NCBI RefSeq assembly: GCF_050589705.1
Contig: NZ_JBNGOT010000019.1
Span: 1 to 64,000 of the forward strand
DNA from: Sunxiuqinia rutila
GTDB taxonomy: Bacteria; Bacteroidota; Bacteroidia; Bacteroidales; Prolixibacteraceae
DNA: 64,000 nt
Direction of reading: 5' to 3'
The notes beneath the pieces were generated by a model. It was not told the DNA's origin and made no database searches. It saw only the letters and a program-made list of their open reading frames with translations. Positions 53,719 through 62,883 of this stretch are shown here, one piece after another. The position numbers and the translations under genes were made by a program. Position 1 is the first letter of the stretch, and every line of letters starts with the position of its first letter.

Positions 53719-55668
53719 ATGAAACTCTCCATTGTTATTGTCAACTACAATGTCAGGTACTTTTTAGAGCAATGCTTGCATGCTGTTCAGAAGGCCTGCA
53801 CCTCAATCGAGACGGAGATTTTTGTGGTTGACAACAACTCGGTTGATGGTTCAGCACACATGGTTCGTGAGAAATTCCCGACTGTTCATTTAATTGAAAA
53901 TCACGGCAACAAGGGTTTTTCAAAAGCGAACAATCAAGCCATCAGGCAGGCGAAAGGCGACTATATTTTATTGCTTAACCCCGACACCTTGGTCGAGGAA
54001 GACTGCTTTGTCAAATGCCTGGATTTCATGGACAATCACCCGGAAGCAGGGGGATTAGGTGTCCCCATGATTGATGGCAAAGGACGCTTCCTGCCCGAAT
54101 CCAAGCGAGGATTGCCTACTCCGGAAGTGGCCTTTTACAAAATTTTTGGCCTTGCCCGACTATTCAGCCATTCGCCTCGTTTTGCCCGCTACCACATGGG
54201 GCACCTTGACAAAAATCAAACCCATGAAGTTGATGTTTTAGCCGGCGCTTTTATGCTGCTTCGCCACGCTGTCCTGGAAAAAACCGGCTTGCTGGACGAA
54301 GACTATTTCATGTATGGCGAAGATATTGACCTTTCCTACCGGATCACCCAAGCAGGTTTTAAAAACTACTATTTTGCCGGCACAACCATTATTCATTACA
54401 AAGGCGAAAGCACCAAAAAAGGCAGCATAAACTATGTGAAGATCTTTTACCAGGCCATGAGCATCTTTGCTGGCAAGCATTTTTCCAAAGGGCGTGCGGG
54501 CATGTTCTCATTCCTCATCAATCTGGCCATCTATTTCCGGGCATTGCTGGCACTTACCAGCAGGTTTGCGAAGGCCATAGCCTTTCCAGCAATCGATGCC
54601 TTGATTCTTTTCAGTGGTTTTCTGTGGCTGCTCCCCTACTGGGAACAACACAAATACACACCCGATTATTATCCACCCGCTTTCCTCAGAATAGTGGTTC
54701 CCATCTATATTTTGATCTGGCTTTCGGCCATCGGACTTAGCAAGGCTTATGCAAAGCCCATTCAAATGAAGAAACTGGCTAAAGGCATTCTATGGGGAAG
54801 TATCGGCATTTTAATTTTTCATTCTCTGGCAGATGAAAGTCTACGCTTTTCGCGCGCGCTTATTCTGCTTGGAACCGTCTGGGCTTTTCTCAGCTTGCTC
54901 AGTTATCGCTACCTGCTCCGACAAAGTCAGTCATTCAAGGATTTATTTGACCGCAAACACAAAAAGCGAGTCATGCTTGTAGCCAGCGAAGAAGAGGCCC
55001 AGCGCATCAGCCAGCTGCTAAAACAATCACTCAGCAAAATCAAGGTTGCCGGAAGGATTCAGCCCAACAGACAGCCCGCCACAGCCATGGCATTGGGGAA
55101 TCTGGATCAAATTCGTGAAGCCATCCGCATTCACAACATTGAAGAGCTTATATTCAGCGCCATTGACCTGCCCTCACAACAAATCATCAACCTCATGCTT
55201 GAGTTGAGTGCAACAAAAGTGGACTTTAAAATAGCTCCTCCACAAAGCCACTCCATCATTGGAAGTAGCTCCATCGACACAGCTGGTGACTTATATGTCG
55301 TTCACCTGAATGCCATTACCAAAGAGCACAACCAACAAAACAAACGCCTGCTTGACTTTCTGCTCAGCCTCTTCTTTTTGTGCAGTTACCCCATTCTATG
55401 CTGGACCATAAAACAGAAAAAAGGCTTTTTCAACAATATCTGGCAGGTTATCGGCTCATCCAAAAGCTGGGTTGGTTATTCCTGCTATTCGGACATACAG
55501 CAGAAATTACCCAAAATAAAACCTGGCATTCTTTCGCCCGTAGACATGCTTGACGAGGACCTTTCCGAAGAAAAAAAACAAGAGATAAATATGGTTTATG
55601 CCAAAAATTACAGCATCTTGCAGGATGTTGAAATTATTGTACACGCTTGGAAAAACTTAGGACGATGA
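53719..55668 (+). CDS. GT2 glycosyltransferase with membrane segments and Rossmann-like domain
   Basis: A 649-residue inner-membrane protein with an unusual fusion. Residues 2-250 are a family 2 glycosyltransferase of the rhamnosyltransferase type (VDNNSVDG 37-44, NPDT 87-90, GEDIDLSYRI 200-209). Five hydrophobic helices follow (about 262-281, 290-306, 322-341, 355-370, 380-400). Residues about 416-530 (RVMLVASEEEAQRISQLL, later IEELIFSAIDL) resemble the CoA/nucleotide-binding domain found in front of polyprenyl glycosylphosphotransferases. One more helix (544-562) follows but no glycosylphosphotransferase catalytic domain. It overlaps the GNAT gene by four bases. It probably acts in cell-surface glycan assembly. 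Confidence 0.85.
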   Translation: MKLSIVIVNYNVRYFLEQCLHAVQKACTSIETEIFVVDNNSVDGSAHMVREKFPTVHLIENHGNKGFSKANNQAIRQAKGDYILLLNPDTLVEEDCFVKCLDFMDNHPEAGGLGVPMIDGKGRFLPESKRGLPTPEVAFYKIFGLARLFSHSPRFARYHMGHLDKNQTHEVDVLAGAFMLLRHAVLEKTGLLDEDYFMYGEDIDLSYRITQAGFKNYYFAGTTIIHYKGESTKKGSINYVKIFYQAMSIFAGKHFSKGRAGMFSFLINLAIYFRALLALTSRFAKAIAFPAIDALILFSGFLWLLPYWEQHKYTPDYYPPAFLRIVVPIYILIWLSAIGLSKAYAKPIQMKKLAKGILWGSIGILIFHSLADESLRFSRALILLGTVWAFLSLLSYRYLLRQSQSFKDLFDRKHKKRVMLVASEEEAQRISQLLKQSLSKIKVAGRIQPNRQPATAMALGNLDQIREAIRIHNIEELIFSAIDLPSQQIINLMLELSATKVDFKIAPPQSHSIIGSSSIDTAGDLYVVHLNAITKEHNQQNKRLLDFLLSLFFLCSYPILCWTIKQKKGFFNNIWQVIGSSKSWVGYSCYSDIQQKLPKIKPGILSPVDMLDEDLSEEKKQEINMVYAKNYSILQDVEIIVHAWKNLGR

Positions 55669-56195
55669 CTTTAAACAAATTAGCACATGGACAAGTCCGG
55701 TTTCGGCCAGTAGAACCGGAGGATCTGGAACTCATCTACCAATGGGAAAATGATCCGGAAATATGGCAGGTAAGCAATACGCTGGTGCCTTTTTCGCGCT
55801 ACATCTTAAAACAATACATTGCCGAGTCGCACCGCGATATTTTTGAAGCCAAGCAACTACGGCTCATCATTGAGAACATTGATGGGAAGGCCGTTGGAGC
55901 CATTGACTTGTTTGATTTTGAACCCTACCATCAGCGTGCCGGAATCGGTATTTTAATTTACAACAAAGATGAGCAAGGCAAGGGCCTGGCTACTGATGCC
56001 CTGCGCTTAATGGCTTTGTATGCTACCGATATTTTGGGGCTGCACCAGTTGTATGCTAACATAACTGTGGACAATGAAGCCAGCATTCATCTTTTCAAGA
56101 AAGTAGGTTTTCAGCTTGCCGGCAACAAAAAAGACTGGATCAAAACAGCTACCGGCTGGCTGGATGAAGAGCTTTACCAGCTCATTCTGAAGTAA
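55665..56195 (+). CDS. GNAT-family N-acetyltransferase (RimJ/RimL type)
   Basis: A 176-residue acetyltransferase started at the ATG at 55665, which overlaps the glycosyltransferase stop (ATGA); a TTG at 55647 would add six residues. The acetyl-CoA-binding segment is IGILIYNKDEQGKGLATDALRLM, quoted in part as NKDEQGKGLATDA, and NEASIHLFKKVGFQ closes the fold. The RimJ/RimL-type layout leaves the substrate open: protein N-terminus, amino sugar or small molecule. Coupling to the glycosyltransferase suggests, but does not prove, acetylation of a glycan precursor. Confidence 0.88.
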   Translation: MTLNKLAHGQVRFRPVEPEDLELIYQWENDPEIWQVSNTLVPFSRYILKQYIAESHRDIFEAKQLRLIIENIDGKAVGAIDLFDFEPYHQRAGIGILIYNKDEQGKGLATDALRLMALYATDILGLHQLYANITVDNEASIHLFKKVGFQLAGNKKDWIKTATGWLDEELYQLILK

Positions 56196-56203
56196 GCCAA
56201 CAA

Positions 56204-56656
56204 TTAAAGCTGGGAAAAAAGCGGAATCTCCTTTAAAAAGGCATAAGTCTGCTTTTCAGGATTAACCATGCAGCAATAATGATTTAGCCCATTGGAAACA
56301 ATCAGGTAAGGCACTTGAAAAGTCATGTTATAACGGGCAATCTGATCGAAAGCTTGCTGGGTAACTTTTACCGACGGAGCCTTGAACTCCACTAAAACCA
56401 AAGGACTGCCAGAGCGGTTGTATACCAACAAGTCGGCCCGGAATTGATTTTGATTGATTTTCAAACCCGTTTCAATCGCCATCAACGAAGCTGGAAACTT
56501 TTTACAGTCAATCAAATATTTGATAAAGTTCTGACGCACCCATTCCTCGGGCGTTAGCACCACGGTTTTCTTACGAATTTCATCAAAAATGAATCTTTTG
56601 CCATGCTGCTGTTCAATACGAAACGAATATGTTGGTAAATTTAGTTCGGTAAACAT
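56204..56656 (-). CDS. Stand-alone HsdR N-terminal-like (PD-D/ExK) protein
   Basis: A 150-residue protein that consists only of the domain found at the N-terminus of type I restriction HsdR subunits (HSDR_N_2). The nuclease-like core is visible: FRADLLVYN supplies the Asp and VLVEFKAP the Glu-X-Lys of PD-(D/E)xK. There is no helicase, no specificity subunit and no methylase nearby, so it is not a restriction system. Its position next to AMP nucleosidase and holA suggests a housekeeping role of unknown nature. It is divergent from amn. Confidence 0.85.
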   Translation of the reverse strand: MFTELNLPTYSFRIEQQHGKRFIFDEIRKKTVVLTPEEWVRQNFIKYLIDCKKFPASLMAIETGLKINQNQFRADLLVYNRSGSPLVLVEFKAPSVKVTQQAFDQIARYNMTFQVPYLIVSNGLNHYCCMVNPEKQTYAFLKEIPLFSQL

Positions 56657-56676
56657 AGTTAGCCGCTACAAAGTTG

Positions 56677-56684
56677 TATTTTTG
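56677..56684 (+). promoter_or_regulatory. -7 box for AMP nucleosidase
   Basis: TATTTTTG matches TAnnTTTG, 73 bases upstream of the amn start. Confidence 0.5.
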
Positions 56685-56756
56685 TATAATGTCGCACCAG
56701 AATGAAATTCAGCCCGACTGATTTTCGTCCAAAAGTGCGAAAAAATTCTTCAACTA

Positions 56757-57527
56757 ATGAAAACGAAAAAAGAAATTGTTGACAATTGGCTTCCGCGCTA
56801 CACCGGCCGCAGTTTAGAAGACTTCGCAGATTATATTTTACTTACCAACTTTCAACTTTATGTTGAGATGTTTGCCAAACAATTTGATGTTCCCATACTG
56901 GGCATCAATCAAAACATGCCTAACGCTTCGAATGGCGACATCACGATTATCAACTTTGGCATGGGCAGCCCCAATGCTGCAACAATCATGGATTTGCTGA
57001 GTGCCATCAAACCTGAAGGCGTATTGTTTCTAGGCAAATGCGGGGGCTTAAAACGCAAAAATAAACTGGGCGATTTAATCCTTCCCATTGCAGCCATCCG
57101 AAGCGATGGAACTTCGAATGATTACTTACCACCAGAAATTCCGGCCCTTCCGGCCTTTAGCCTGCAGCGCGCTGTGTCAACTGCCGTTCGTGAAAACCGC
57201 ATGGACTATTGGACTGGTGTGATTTACACCACCAACAAACGTGTTTGGGAATACGATGCCCGTTTTAAAAAGTACTTGTACAAAACACGGGCAATGGCTA
57301 TTGATATGGAAACAGCCACTATTTTCACCGTTGGATTTGCCAACCAGATTCCAACAGGGGCACTACTTTTAGTGTCTGATCAACCAATGATTTCAACCGG
57401 AATAAAAACAGACGCCAGCGATAAAAGAGTAACCACTAATTTTGTCGAAAAACATGTCAAAATAGGCATTGATGCCCTTCTGGAAATAAAAAATAATGGG
57501 CGATCGGTGAAACACTTGCGCTTCTAA
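56757..57527 (+). CDS. amn: AMP nucleosidase
   Basis: A 256-residue enzyme of the phosphorylase/MTAN superfamily that hydrolyses AMP to adenine and ribose 5-phosphate, controlling the adenylate pool. The short form, lacking the N-terminal regulatory domain of the E. coli enzyme, is usual in Bacteroidota. Typical segments are INFGMGSPNAATIMDLL, FLGKCGGLK and AIDMETATIFTVGFANQIP, with the catalytic Asp expected in the later VSDQPM segment. It is followed by holA after about 15 bases and is probably co-transcribed with it. Confidence 0.92.
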   Translation: MKTKKEIVDNWLPRYTGRSLEDFADYILLTNFQLYVEMFAKQFDVPILGINQNMPNASNGDITIINFGMGSPNAATIMDLLSAIKPEGVLFLGKCGGLKRKNKLGDLILPIAAIRSDGTSNDYLPPEIPALPAFSLQRAVSTAVRENRMDYWTGVIYTTNKRVWEYDARFKKYLYKTRAMAIDMETATIFTVGFANQIPTGALLLVSDQPMISTGIKTDASDKRVTTNFVEKHVKIGIDALLEIKNNGRSVKHLRF

Positions 57528-57542
57528 ACGTTGCTTATAATT

Positions 57543-58541
57543 ATGGATTACGAAGATATTTTAGCCAATCTGAAAAAGAAAATCTACCACCCCATTTATT
57601 TTTTGATGGGTGAAGAGAGTTATTTTATTGATCAGATTACCGATTACATCAGTAAAAATGTGCTAACCGATGCTGAAAAAAGCTTCAACCAGCATGTGCT
57701 GTATGGGAAAGACACCGATATTGAAACCATCATCACCCATGCGCGTCGGTTTCCGATGATGGCCAACCACCAGGTAATCGTCGTCAAGGAAGCCCAAAAC
57801 ATCAAGAAGATTGAAGATCTGGAGGCTTATGTCAAAGCGCCGCTGAAATCAACGATCCTGGTGATCAACTACAAGTATAAAAGTATTGACAAGCGGAAGA
57901 GCTTTGCCAAACTGCTGGCTAAAAACTGTGTGCTATTTGAATCCAAAAAGATCTATGACAACAAATTACCCGCATGGATCAACGGGTATTTGGCTGCCCA
58001 CAAATACAGCATCACCCCCCAGGCTTCGGCCATGATGGCCGAATACCTGGGAACCGACCTGAGCAAGGTGTCCAATGAGCTTAACAAATTGATCATCACC
58101 CTGCCTGAAGGAACAAAGATCACTCCCGAGCACATCGAAAAAAATATCGGCATCAGCAAGGATTACAATATTTTTGAGCTTCAGAATGCCTTGTCGCAGC
58201 GGAATGTTTTAAAGAGCAACCAAATCATCAACTACTTTGCCGCCAATCCGTCGAGCAACCCGATTACACGCACTATTTCCAGTCTGTATTATTATTTCAT
58301 GAAAATACTGACTTATCATTTCCTGCCCGATAAGTCACCTAATTCCGTGGCATCGGCACTTCAGGTTGCTCCATATTTTGTGCGTTCATACATCGATGCA
58401 GCCAAGGTTTACAACCCGAAAAAATTGGTTGCCATCATGGGAATTTTGCGCGAATATGACATGAAGTCCAAAGGCATGGGCAATGTGTCTTCTTCGGCAG
58501 GCGACCTCCAGAAAGAAATGATTTATAAAATTTTACACTAG
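57543..58541 (+). CDS. holA: DNA polymerase III subunit delta
   Basis: A 332-residue clamp-loader subunit that opens the beta clamp. The start used is the ATG at 57543; a TTG at 57531 would add four residues. The N-terminal YFLMGEESYFIDQI (about 15-28) matches the start of the family, followed by the KEAQNIKKIEDLEAY region and the C-terminal helical collar domain. It is embedded between amn and a rhomboid gene, all on one strand with gaps of about 11-15 bases. Confidence 0.93.
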   Translation: MDYEDILANLKKKIYHPIYFLMGEESYFIDQITDYISKNVLTDAEKSFNQHVLYGKDTDIETIITHARRFPMMANHQVIVVKEAQNIKKIEDLEAYVKAPLKSTILVINYKYKSIDKRKSFAKLLAKNCVLFESKKIYDNKLPAWINGYLAAHKYSITPQASAMMAEYLGTDLSKVSNELNKLIITLPEGTKITPEHIEKNIGISKDYNIFELQNALSQRNVLKSNQIINYFAANPSSNPITRTISSLYYYFMKILTYHFLPDKSPNSVASALQVAPYFVRSYIDAAKVYNPKKLVAIMGILREYDMKSKGMGNVSSSAGDLQKEMIYKILH

Positions 58542-58552
58542 CAATAGTTACT

Positions 58553-59161
58553 ATGACCCTAATTATTATCGCCATTACCGCATTCGTATCCATTCTTGCT
58601 TTCAGCCGAGAGGACCTGATGGATAAACTTCAATTCAATGCCAGCAAGGTCGTTCATAAGCGTGAGTATTACCGGCTGGTTTCGCATGGCTTTGTGCATG
58701 CCAACTGGGAACACCTGATCGTAAACATGATTGTGTTGTTTTCTTTTGGACGCGTGATTGAAGCTTATTTTGAATATGGATTTGGACGAATGGCCACTGC
58801 CTATTACCTGATCCTCTATTTTGGCGGAATGATTGTTTCTAACCTTTACGCCATTTACAAATACCGGAATAATTTCTATTACAATGCAGTTGGCGCTTCC
58901 GGAGCGGTATCGGCGGTGTTGTTTGCCGCAATCTTTTTCGAACCCTGGAACAAGATTTATTTCTTTGGCGTTTTACCCATCCCAGGCATTGTGTTTGCAC
59001 TGCTATACCTGGCTTATTCCTATTATATGGGCCGAAAACAAAATGACAACGTAGCACACGATGCGCATTTCCTAGGGGCGGTCTTTGGATTCATTTTCCC
59101 GATCCTGCTCAACAGCAGCCTTTTTCAACGCTTCATGGATAAGCTCTTTATGGTGATCTGA
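58553..59161 (+). CDS. Rhomboid-family intramembrane serine protease
   Basis: A 202-residue protein with about six hydrophobic helices. Rhomboid hallmarks are HANWEHLIVNM (49-59) and the catalytic dyad Ser116 in GASGAVSAV and His172 in HFLGAVFGF. It would cut transmembrane substrates within the inner membrane. It starts 11 bases after holA, so probably is in the same operon; the substrate is unknown. Confidence 0.93.
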   Translation: MTLIIIAITAFVSILAFSREDLMDKLQFNASKVVHKREYYRLVSHGFVHANWEHLIVNMIVLFSFGRVIEAYFEYGFGRMATAYYLILYFGGMIVSNLYAIYKYRNNFYYNAVGASGAVSAVLFAAIFFEPWNKIYFFGVLPIPGIVFALLYLAYSYYMGRKQNDNVAHDAHFLGAVFGFIFPILLNSSLFQRFMDKLFMVI

Positions 59162-59240
59162 TTCCGGGGCAGAAACAACAGAGCTAAAGACTCGCCGGAA
59201 ATAGCCCGGAGCAAATGTTTACCTTTTTAAAACTCAAGCC

Positions 59241-60065
59241 ATGTCCAGCCAATTTGTATTAATTGACAACCAGTTTTCCCTGGCTTCAGACCAGCAGCTC
59301 ACGCTCAGCCTGCTTGAGAATTTGCTTTTTAAAGAACATTTTCGCGCTATTCGCAGTCACCTGCCCTTTTGGAACAAACAGTTGGAGTTGATTCATCTGA
59401 AATTCAAACTGCTAAACGAACCTCTTCCCGATATGTTAAAGGAGGATGGCAAAGAGCTCAAAAGACAAATCGAACGCACCTTGATCAAGAACAAACTATT
59501 TCGAGGCGCCCACATTCAGGTTTATTTTTTTCGCAAGAACCAACACATTTCCCTCCTTATTAAAACAGAGACGACCAACAAACCTGATGAAAGCCTGAAC
59601 TCGAATGGATTAACCATTGACATCTTCGACAAAATCAGAAAATCCTGTTCAACGCTCTCGGCCCTGGACTTCGGCTCGGCGCCATTCTGGGAAATTGTAA
59701 AGTCAGCTCAAACACCTCCTGCAACTGATGAGCTGCTCCTATTGAATGCGGAAGACTGCATTCTGGAAGCTCCCGGAAAAAATATTTATGCTTTAATTGG
59801 AAATACCTTATTAACCCCAGCCCCTAAGTCCGGAGCTTACATTGACCCCAGCCAGCACCTTCTGCCAATTATTTGCGAAAAAATGGGATTAGAAATGCTG
59901 GCTGTTGAACGCCTGAAAAAAGAAATTCTCTTCCAGGCCGAGGAGCTTTTTCTGGTCAGCGCTTTTCATGGCATTGAATGGGTGAAAGCGTTCCGGCACA
60001 AACGCTACTTCAATAAAACGACCAAACAAATTCATCAGGAGTTTAACAAACTACAACTAGTTTAA
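59241..60065 (+). CDS. Class IV aminotransferase-like protein, catalytic lysine not evident
   Basis: A 274-residue protein with the fold-type IV PLP pattern: DELLLLNAEDCILEAPGKNIYAL (about 164-186, quoted as DELLLLN and EAPGKNIY) matches the conserved core of aminodeoxychorismate lyase and branched-chain aminotransferases. The Schiff-base Lys should lie about 20-25 residues before DELLLLN; that stretch reads STLSALDFGSAPFWEIV with no Lys in a suitable place (Lys occurs only nine residues before and again about 28 before). It may be inactive or use a shifted residue. It is convergent with, and overlaps by nine bases, the YqgE gene. Confidence 0.75.
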   Translation: MSSQFVLIDNQFSLASDQQLTLSLLENLLFKEHFRAIRSHLPFWNKQLELIHLKFKLLNEPLPDMLKEDGKELKRQIERTLIKNKLFRGAHIQVYFFRKNQHISLLIKTETTNKPDESLNSNGLTIDIFDKIRKSCSTLSALDFGSAPFWEIVKSAQTPPATDELLLLNAEDCILEAPGKNIYALIGNTLLTPAPKSGAYIDPSQHLLPIICEKMGLEMLAVERLKKEILFQAEELFLVSAFHGIEWVKAFRHKRYFNKTTKQIHQEFNKLQLV

Positions 60066-60650
60066 GGAAGGATTTTCAGGAAAATGCTCCCACAGCATAT
60101 ACTTTCCACCTATTTCGCGCACCGCCCGCACCCACATATCGTTGGTTTTCCGGTCGGCCATGACCAGTTCTTCTTCAACTTCAGTCACCAACCAGGAATT
60201 CTCGGCAAGCTCTTCCTCCAACTGGCCACTATCCCAACCCGAATATCCTAAAAAGAAACGGATCTGTTCGGGCAGAACCAAGCCATCGCGAATTAACCGC
60301 TTAAGCTCTTCAAAGTCTCCGCCCCAATACATGTTATCTTTCACATGGATACTGCCCGGAATAAGCTCACCCAAACAGTGAACAAAATACACGGTATCCG
60401 TACTAACCGGGCCACCAATATAGACTTCCGCATCGAAATCAGGCAGGTCTCCAAAGATTTCGCTAATGGGAAAGTCGATCTTTTTATTCAGGATAAAACC
60501 AATAGCTCCTTTGTCACTATGTGCCACCAATAAAACGATGGCGCGATTAAAATAACTGCCAGGCAAAAAGGGTTCTGCAATCAGAATGCGTCCTTTTTCA
60601 GGAGCCACATGATTGGTTTCAATTCGGAATATATTGGTATCCAGATTCAT
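60057..60650 (-). CDS. YqgE/AlgH family protein
   Basis: A 197-residue cytoplasmic protein of the UPF0301 (YqgE/AlgH) family. Typical segments are GRILIAEPFLPGSYFNRAIV, GAIGFILNKK, VYIGGPVSTDTVYFVH and IRFFLGYSGWDSGQLEEEL. The family is widespread but its biochemical function is not settled; links to transcription control and glutathione metabolism have been suggested in other bacteria. Its stop codon overlaps the end of the convergent class IV aminotransferase-like gene. Confidence 0.93.
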   Translation of the reverse strand: MNLDTNIFRIETNHVAPEKGRILIAEPFLPGSYFNRAIVLLVAHSDKGAIGFILNKKIDFPISEIFGDLPDFDAEVYIGGPVSTDTVYFVHCLGELIPGSIHVKDNMYWGGDFEELKRLIRDGLVLPEQIRFFLGYSGWDSGQLEEELAENSWLVTEVEEELVMADRKTNDMWVRAVREIGGKYMLWEHFPENPSLN

Positions 60651-60802
60651 AATTGCCTTATTTCTTAATCAATTTAAAAAAAAACAAGCACTTATCAAAC
60701 ACGTTCAGGGGATTGATTCTAAATTAGGGTAATTTTAGTGAGTTATGCTCAACAGCCTGCCAACTAAGCAACACATGCTGTGCATACTTAAATGGGAAGG
60801 GC

Positions 60803-61105
60803 TTAATCTTCTTCTACAATCAGGAAAACATCTTCATTTTCCTTTTTCATTAAAAACTCTTCGCGGGCAAACTTTTCAAGGTTAGTCAAATTGGTCTGCA
60901 GCTCTTTAATTTTTCGCCGATCCGAGATGATCTTCCGCTTCAAATAAGCCTCTTGTTCAATAAGCTGAACCAGCTTGCGCTTATTCTGCAAGTGTTGCAA
61001 CAAGCTATTCTCGGTAAAAAAACCAACCCATAAAACAAACACTACCAGGGCAATCCAATACTGTGTTGGTAACTTAGACCAGATAACTGACAACATGTTT
61101 TTCAT
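60803..61105 (-). CDS. FtsB/DivIC-like septum formation initiator
   Basis: A 100-residue bitopic membrane protein: a short cytoplasmic N-terminus, one helix at about 17-34 (WIALVVFVLWVGFF) and a periplasmic coiled coil (about 36-82), ending in the FAREEFLMKKENEDVF segment typical of FtsB/DivIC. It would act in the divisome together with FtsL and FtsQ. It is downstream of pruA but separated by a strong terminator. Confidence 0.9.
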   Translation of the reverse strand: MKNMLSVIWSKLPTQYWIALVVFVLWVGFFTENSLLQHLQNKRKLVQLIEQEAYLKRKIISDRRKIKELQTNLTNLEKFAREEFLMKKENEDVFLIVEED

Positions 61106-61153
61106 TCATCGCTTTTTTCTACTAACAAAAGTAAGGCATATTCACCCTAAAAA

Positions 61154-61182
61154 AAAGGAGATGAAAAAAAATCATCTCCTTT
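61154..61182 (-). terminator. Terminator after pruA
   Basis: AAAGGAGATGA (61154-61164) pairs perfectly with 61172-61182, loop of seven A. On the minus strand TTTTTTTTAGGG follows, 22 bases past the pruA stop. Confidence 0.9.
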
Positions 61183-61203
61183 GTACGGTTAAAATCCTTG
61201 CCT

Positions 61204-62841
61204 TTATTTTTCGTCTGGCAAAAAGTTCGGATACATGTAATCATGTGGCGGCACAAAATTTTCCTTAATGGTACGAATAGATGTCCAGCGTAGGAAATTG
61301 AAAACCGACCCGGCTTTATCGTCCGTACCCGACCCCCTGGCCCCGCCGAAGGGTTGCTGCCCAACAACGGCTCCCGTTGGTTTATCATTGATGTAGAAAT
61401 TACCGGCTGCATTCTCCAACCGCCTGGTGATCTTCTCAATATTGTATCGATCCTGCGAAATCACCGCTCCGGTCAATGCATAAATAGAGGTGTTATCCAA
61501 GATGGTTAAGGTTTCATCCATCTTGGCATCTTCGTAAACATAAACCGTTAACACCGGCCCAAATAACTCTTCAACCATGGTCGTATAATCCGGAGTTTTG
61601 GCCTGAATAATGGTCGGCTCAATAAAGTAGCCCTTCGACTTATCGTAGTTTCCACCAAAGATGACTTCCGCATCCGCATCTTCCTTTGCACGGTCAATAA
61701 AACCGGCCAGCTTATCAAATGAAGCTTCGTCAATAACGGCATTAACGAAGTTGGTAAAATCCTCGGGTGGTCCCATTTTAATGGTAGCCAACGCCTTTCC
61801 AACGCGCTTTTTAACATCAGCCCAAATACTCTTTGGAATATAACAGCGTGAAGCCGCCGAGCATTTCTGCCCCTGATATTCAAAAGCTCCCCGAACCATG
61901 GCAATAGCCAAGGCCTGACGATCCGCGGTATTGTCTGCGAAAATGAAATCCTTACCTCCTGTTTCTCCTACAATGCGCGGATAGGACTTGTATTTATAAA
62001 TGTTTTCGCCAATGGTCTTCCAAATACTTTGAAAAACACCCGTAGAGCCTGTGAAGTGAATCCCGGCAAATTCAGGATGCTCAAACACGACCTTGGCAGC
62101 AACCGGCCCGGATACATACACCAGGTTGATAACTCCGTCCGGCAGACCTGCCTCTTTAAAAACTTCCATGATCACTGCAGCCGAATACACGGCAGTTTTG
62201 GAAGGTTTCCATACGGCAACGTTTCCCATCATGGCCGGAGCCGCAGGCAAATTACCTGCGATAGCCGTAAAGTTAAACGGGGTCAAGGCGAAGACAAAGC
62301 CTTCCAAGGGGCGAAATTCATTGTAGTTCCAGATTCCCGGCGCAGACTCGGGTTGCATCTTATAAATATCAGTCATGCATTTTACACCAAAACGTAAAAA
62401 ATCAGACAACTCACAAGCGGCATCAATTTCAGCCTGAAAGGCATTTTTTGACTGTCCCAACATGGTCGCTGCATTCAATTTGTCACGGTAAGGACCAGCA
62501 ATCAAATCAGCCGCTTTCAGAAAAATGGAAGCCCGGTGCTGCCATCCCAACGAAGCCCAATTAGCTTTGGCGTCCAAGGCAGTATCAATAGCCATTTGCA
62601 CATGCGACTCATCGCCCTGATAATAATATCCCAAGGTATGTTTTATGTCATGTGGCGGTGCAATCCGAATCCGGCGGTCAGTGGTAACTTCTTTCCCTCC
62701 AATTACCATTGGAAGTTCGACTTCTACATTTCGCAGCTCCGCAATTTTTGCTTTTAGCGAAGCCCTTTCCGGAGAACCCGGAGCGTAACTTTTAACCGGT
62801 TCGTTTTTGGCTACCGGCACATTAAAAAAACCTTTTGGCAT
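61204..62841 (-). CDS. pruA: 1-Pyrroline-5-carboxylate dehydrogenase
   Basis: A 545-residue aldehyde dehydrogenase that oxidises glutamate gamma-semialdehyde to glutamate with NAD, the last step of proline breakdown (also from ornithine). The catalytic Cys is in FEYQGQKCSAASR and the general-base Glu in VGETGGKDF. Length and the N-terminal GFFNVPVAKNEPVKSY match the stand-alone form of the enzyme (TIGR01236 type), not the PutA fusion. No proline dehydrogenase gene lies next to it. A -7 box precedes it by about 43 bases and a strong terminator follows. Confidence 0.95.
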   Translation of the reverse strand: MPKGFFNVPVAKNEPVKSYAPGSPERASLKAKIAELRNVEVELPMVIGGKEVTTDRRIRIAPPHDIKHTLGYYYQGDESHVQMAIDTALDAKANWASLGWQHRASIFLKAADLIAGPYRDKLNAATMLGQSKNAFQAEIDAACELSDFLRFGVKCMTDIYKMQPESAPGIWNYNEFRPLEGFVFALTPFNFTAIAGNLPAAPAMMGNVAVWKPSKTAVYSAAVIMEVFKEAGLPDGVINLVYVSGPVAAKVVFEHPEFAGIHFTGSTGVFQSIWKTIGENIYKYKSYPRIVGETGGKDFIFADNTADRQALAIAMVRGAFEYQGQKCSAASRCYIPKSIWADVKKRVGKALATIKMGPPEDFTNFVNAVIDEASFDKLAGFIDRAKEDADAEVIFGGNYDKSKGYFIEPTIIQAKTPDYTTMVEELFGPVLTVYVYEDAKMDETLTILDNTSIYALTGAVISQDRYNIEKITRRLENAAGNFYINDKPTGAVVGQQPFGGARGSGTDDKAGSVFNFLRWTSIRTIKENFVPPHDYMYPNFLPDEK

Positions 62842-62883
62842 AACTTTTTCGCTTTAATTTCCGTTTGTATTTGCTTCTCAAAC

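Noticed and set aside
56204..56656. Possible type I restriction-modification system
   Set aside because: Only the HsdR N-terminal domain is present; no helicase part, HsdM or HsdS in the window.
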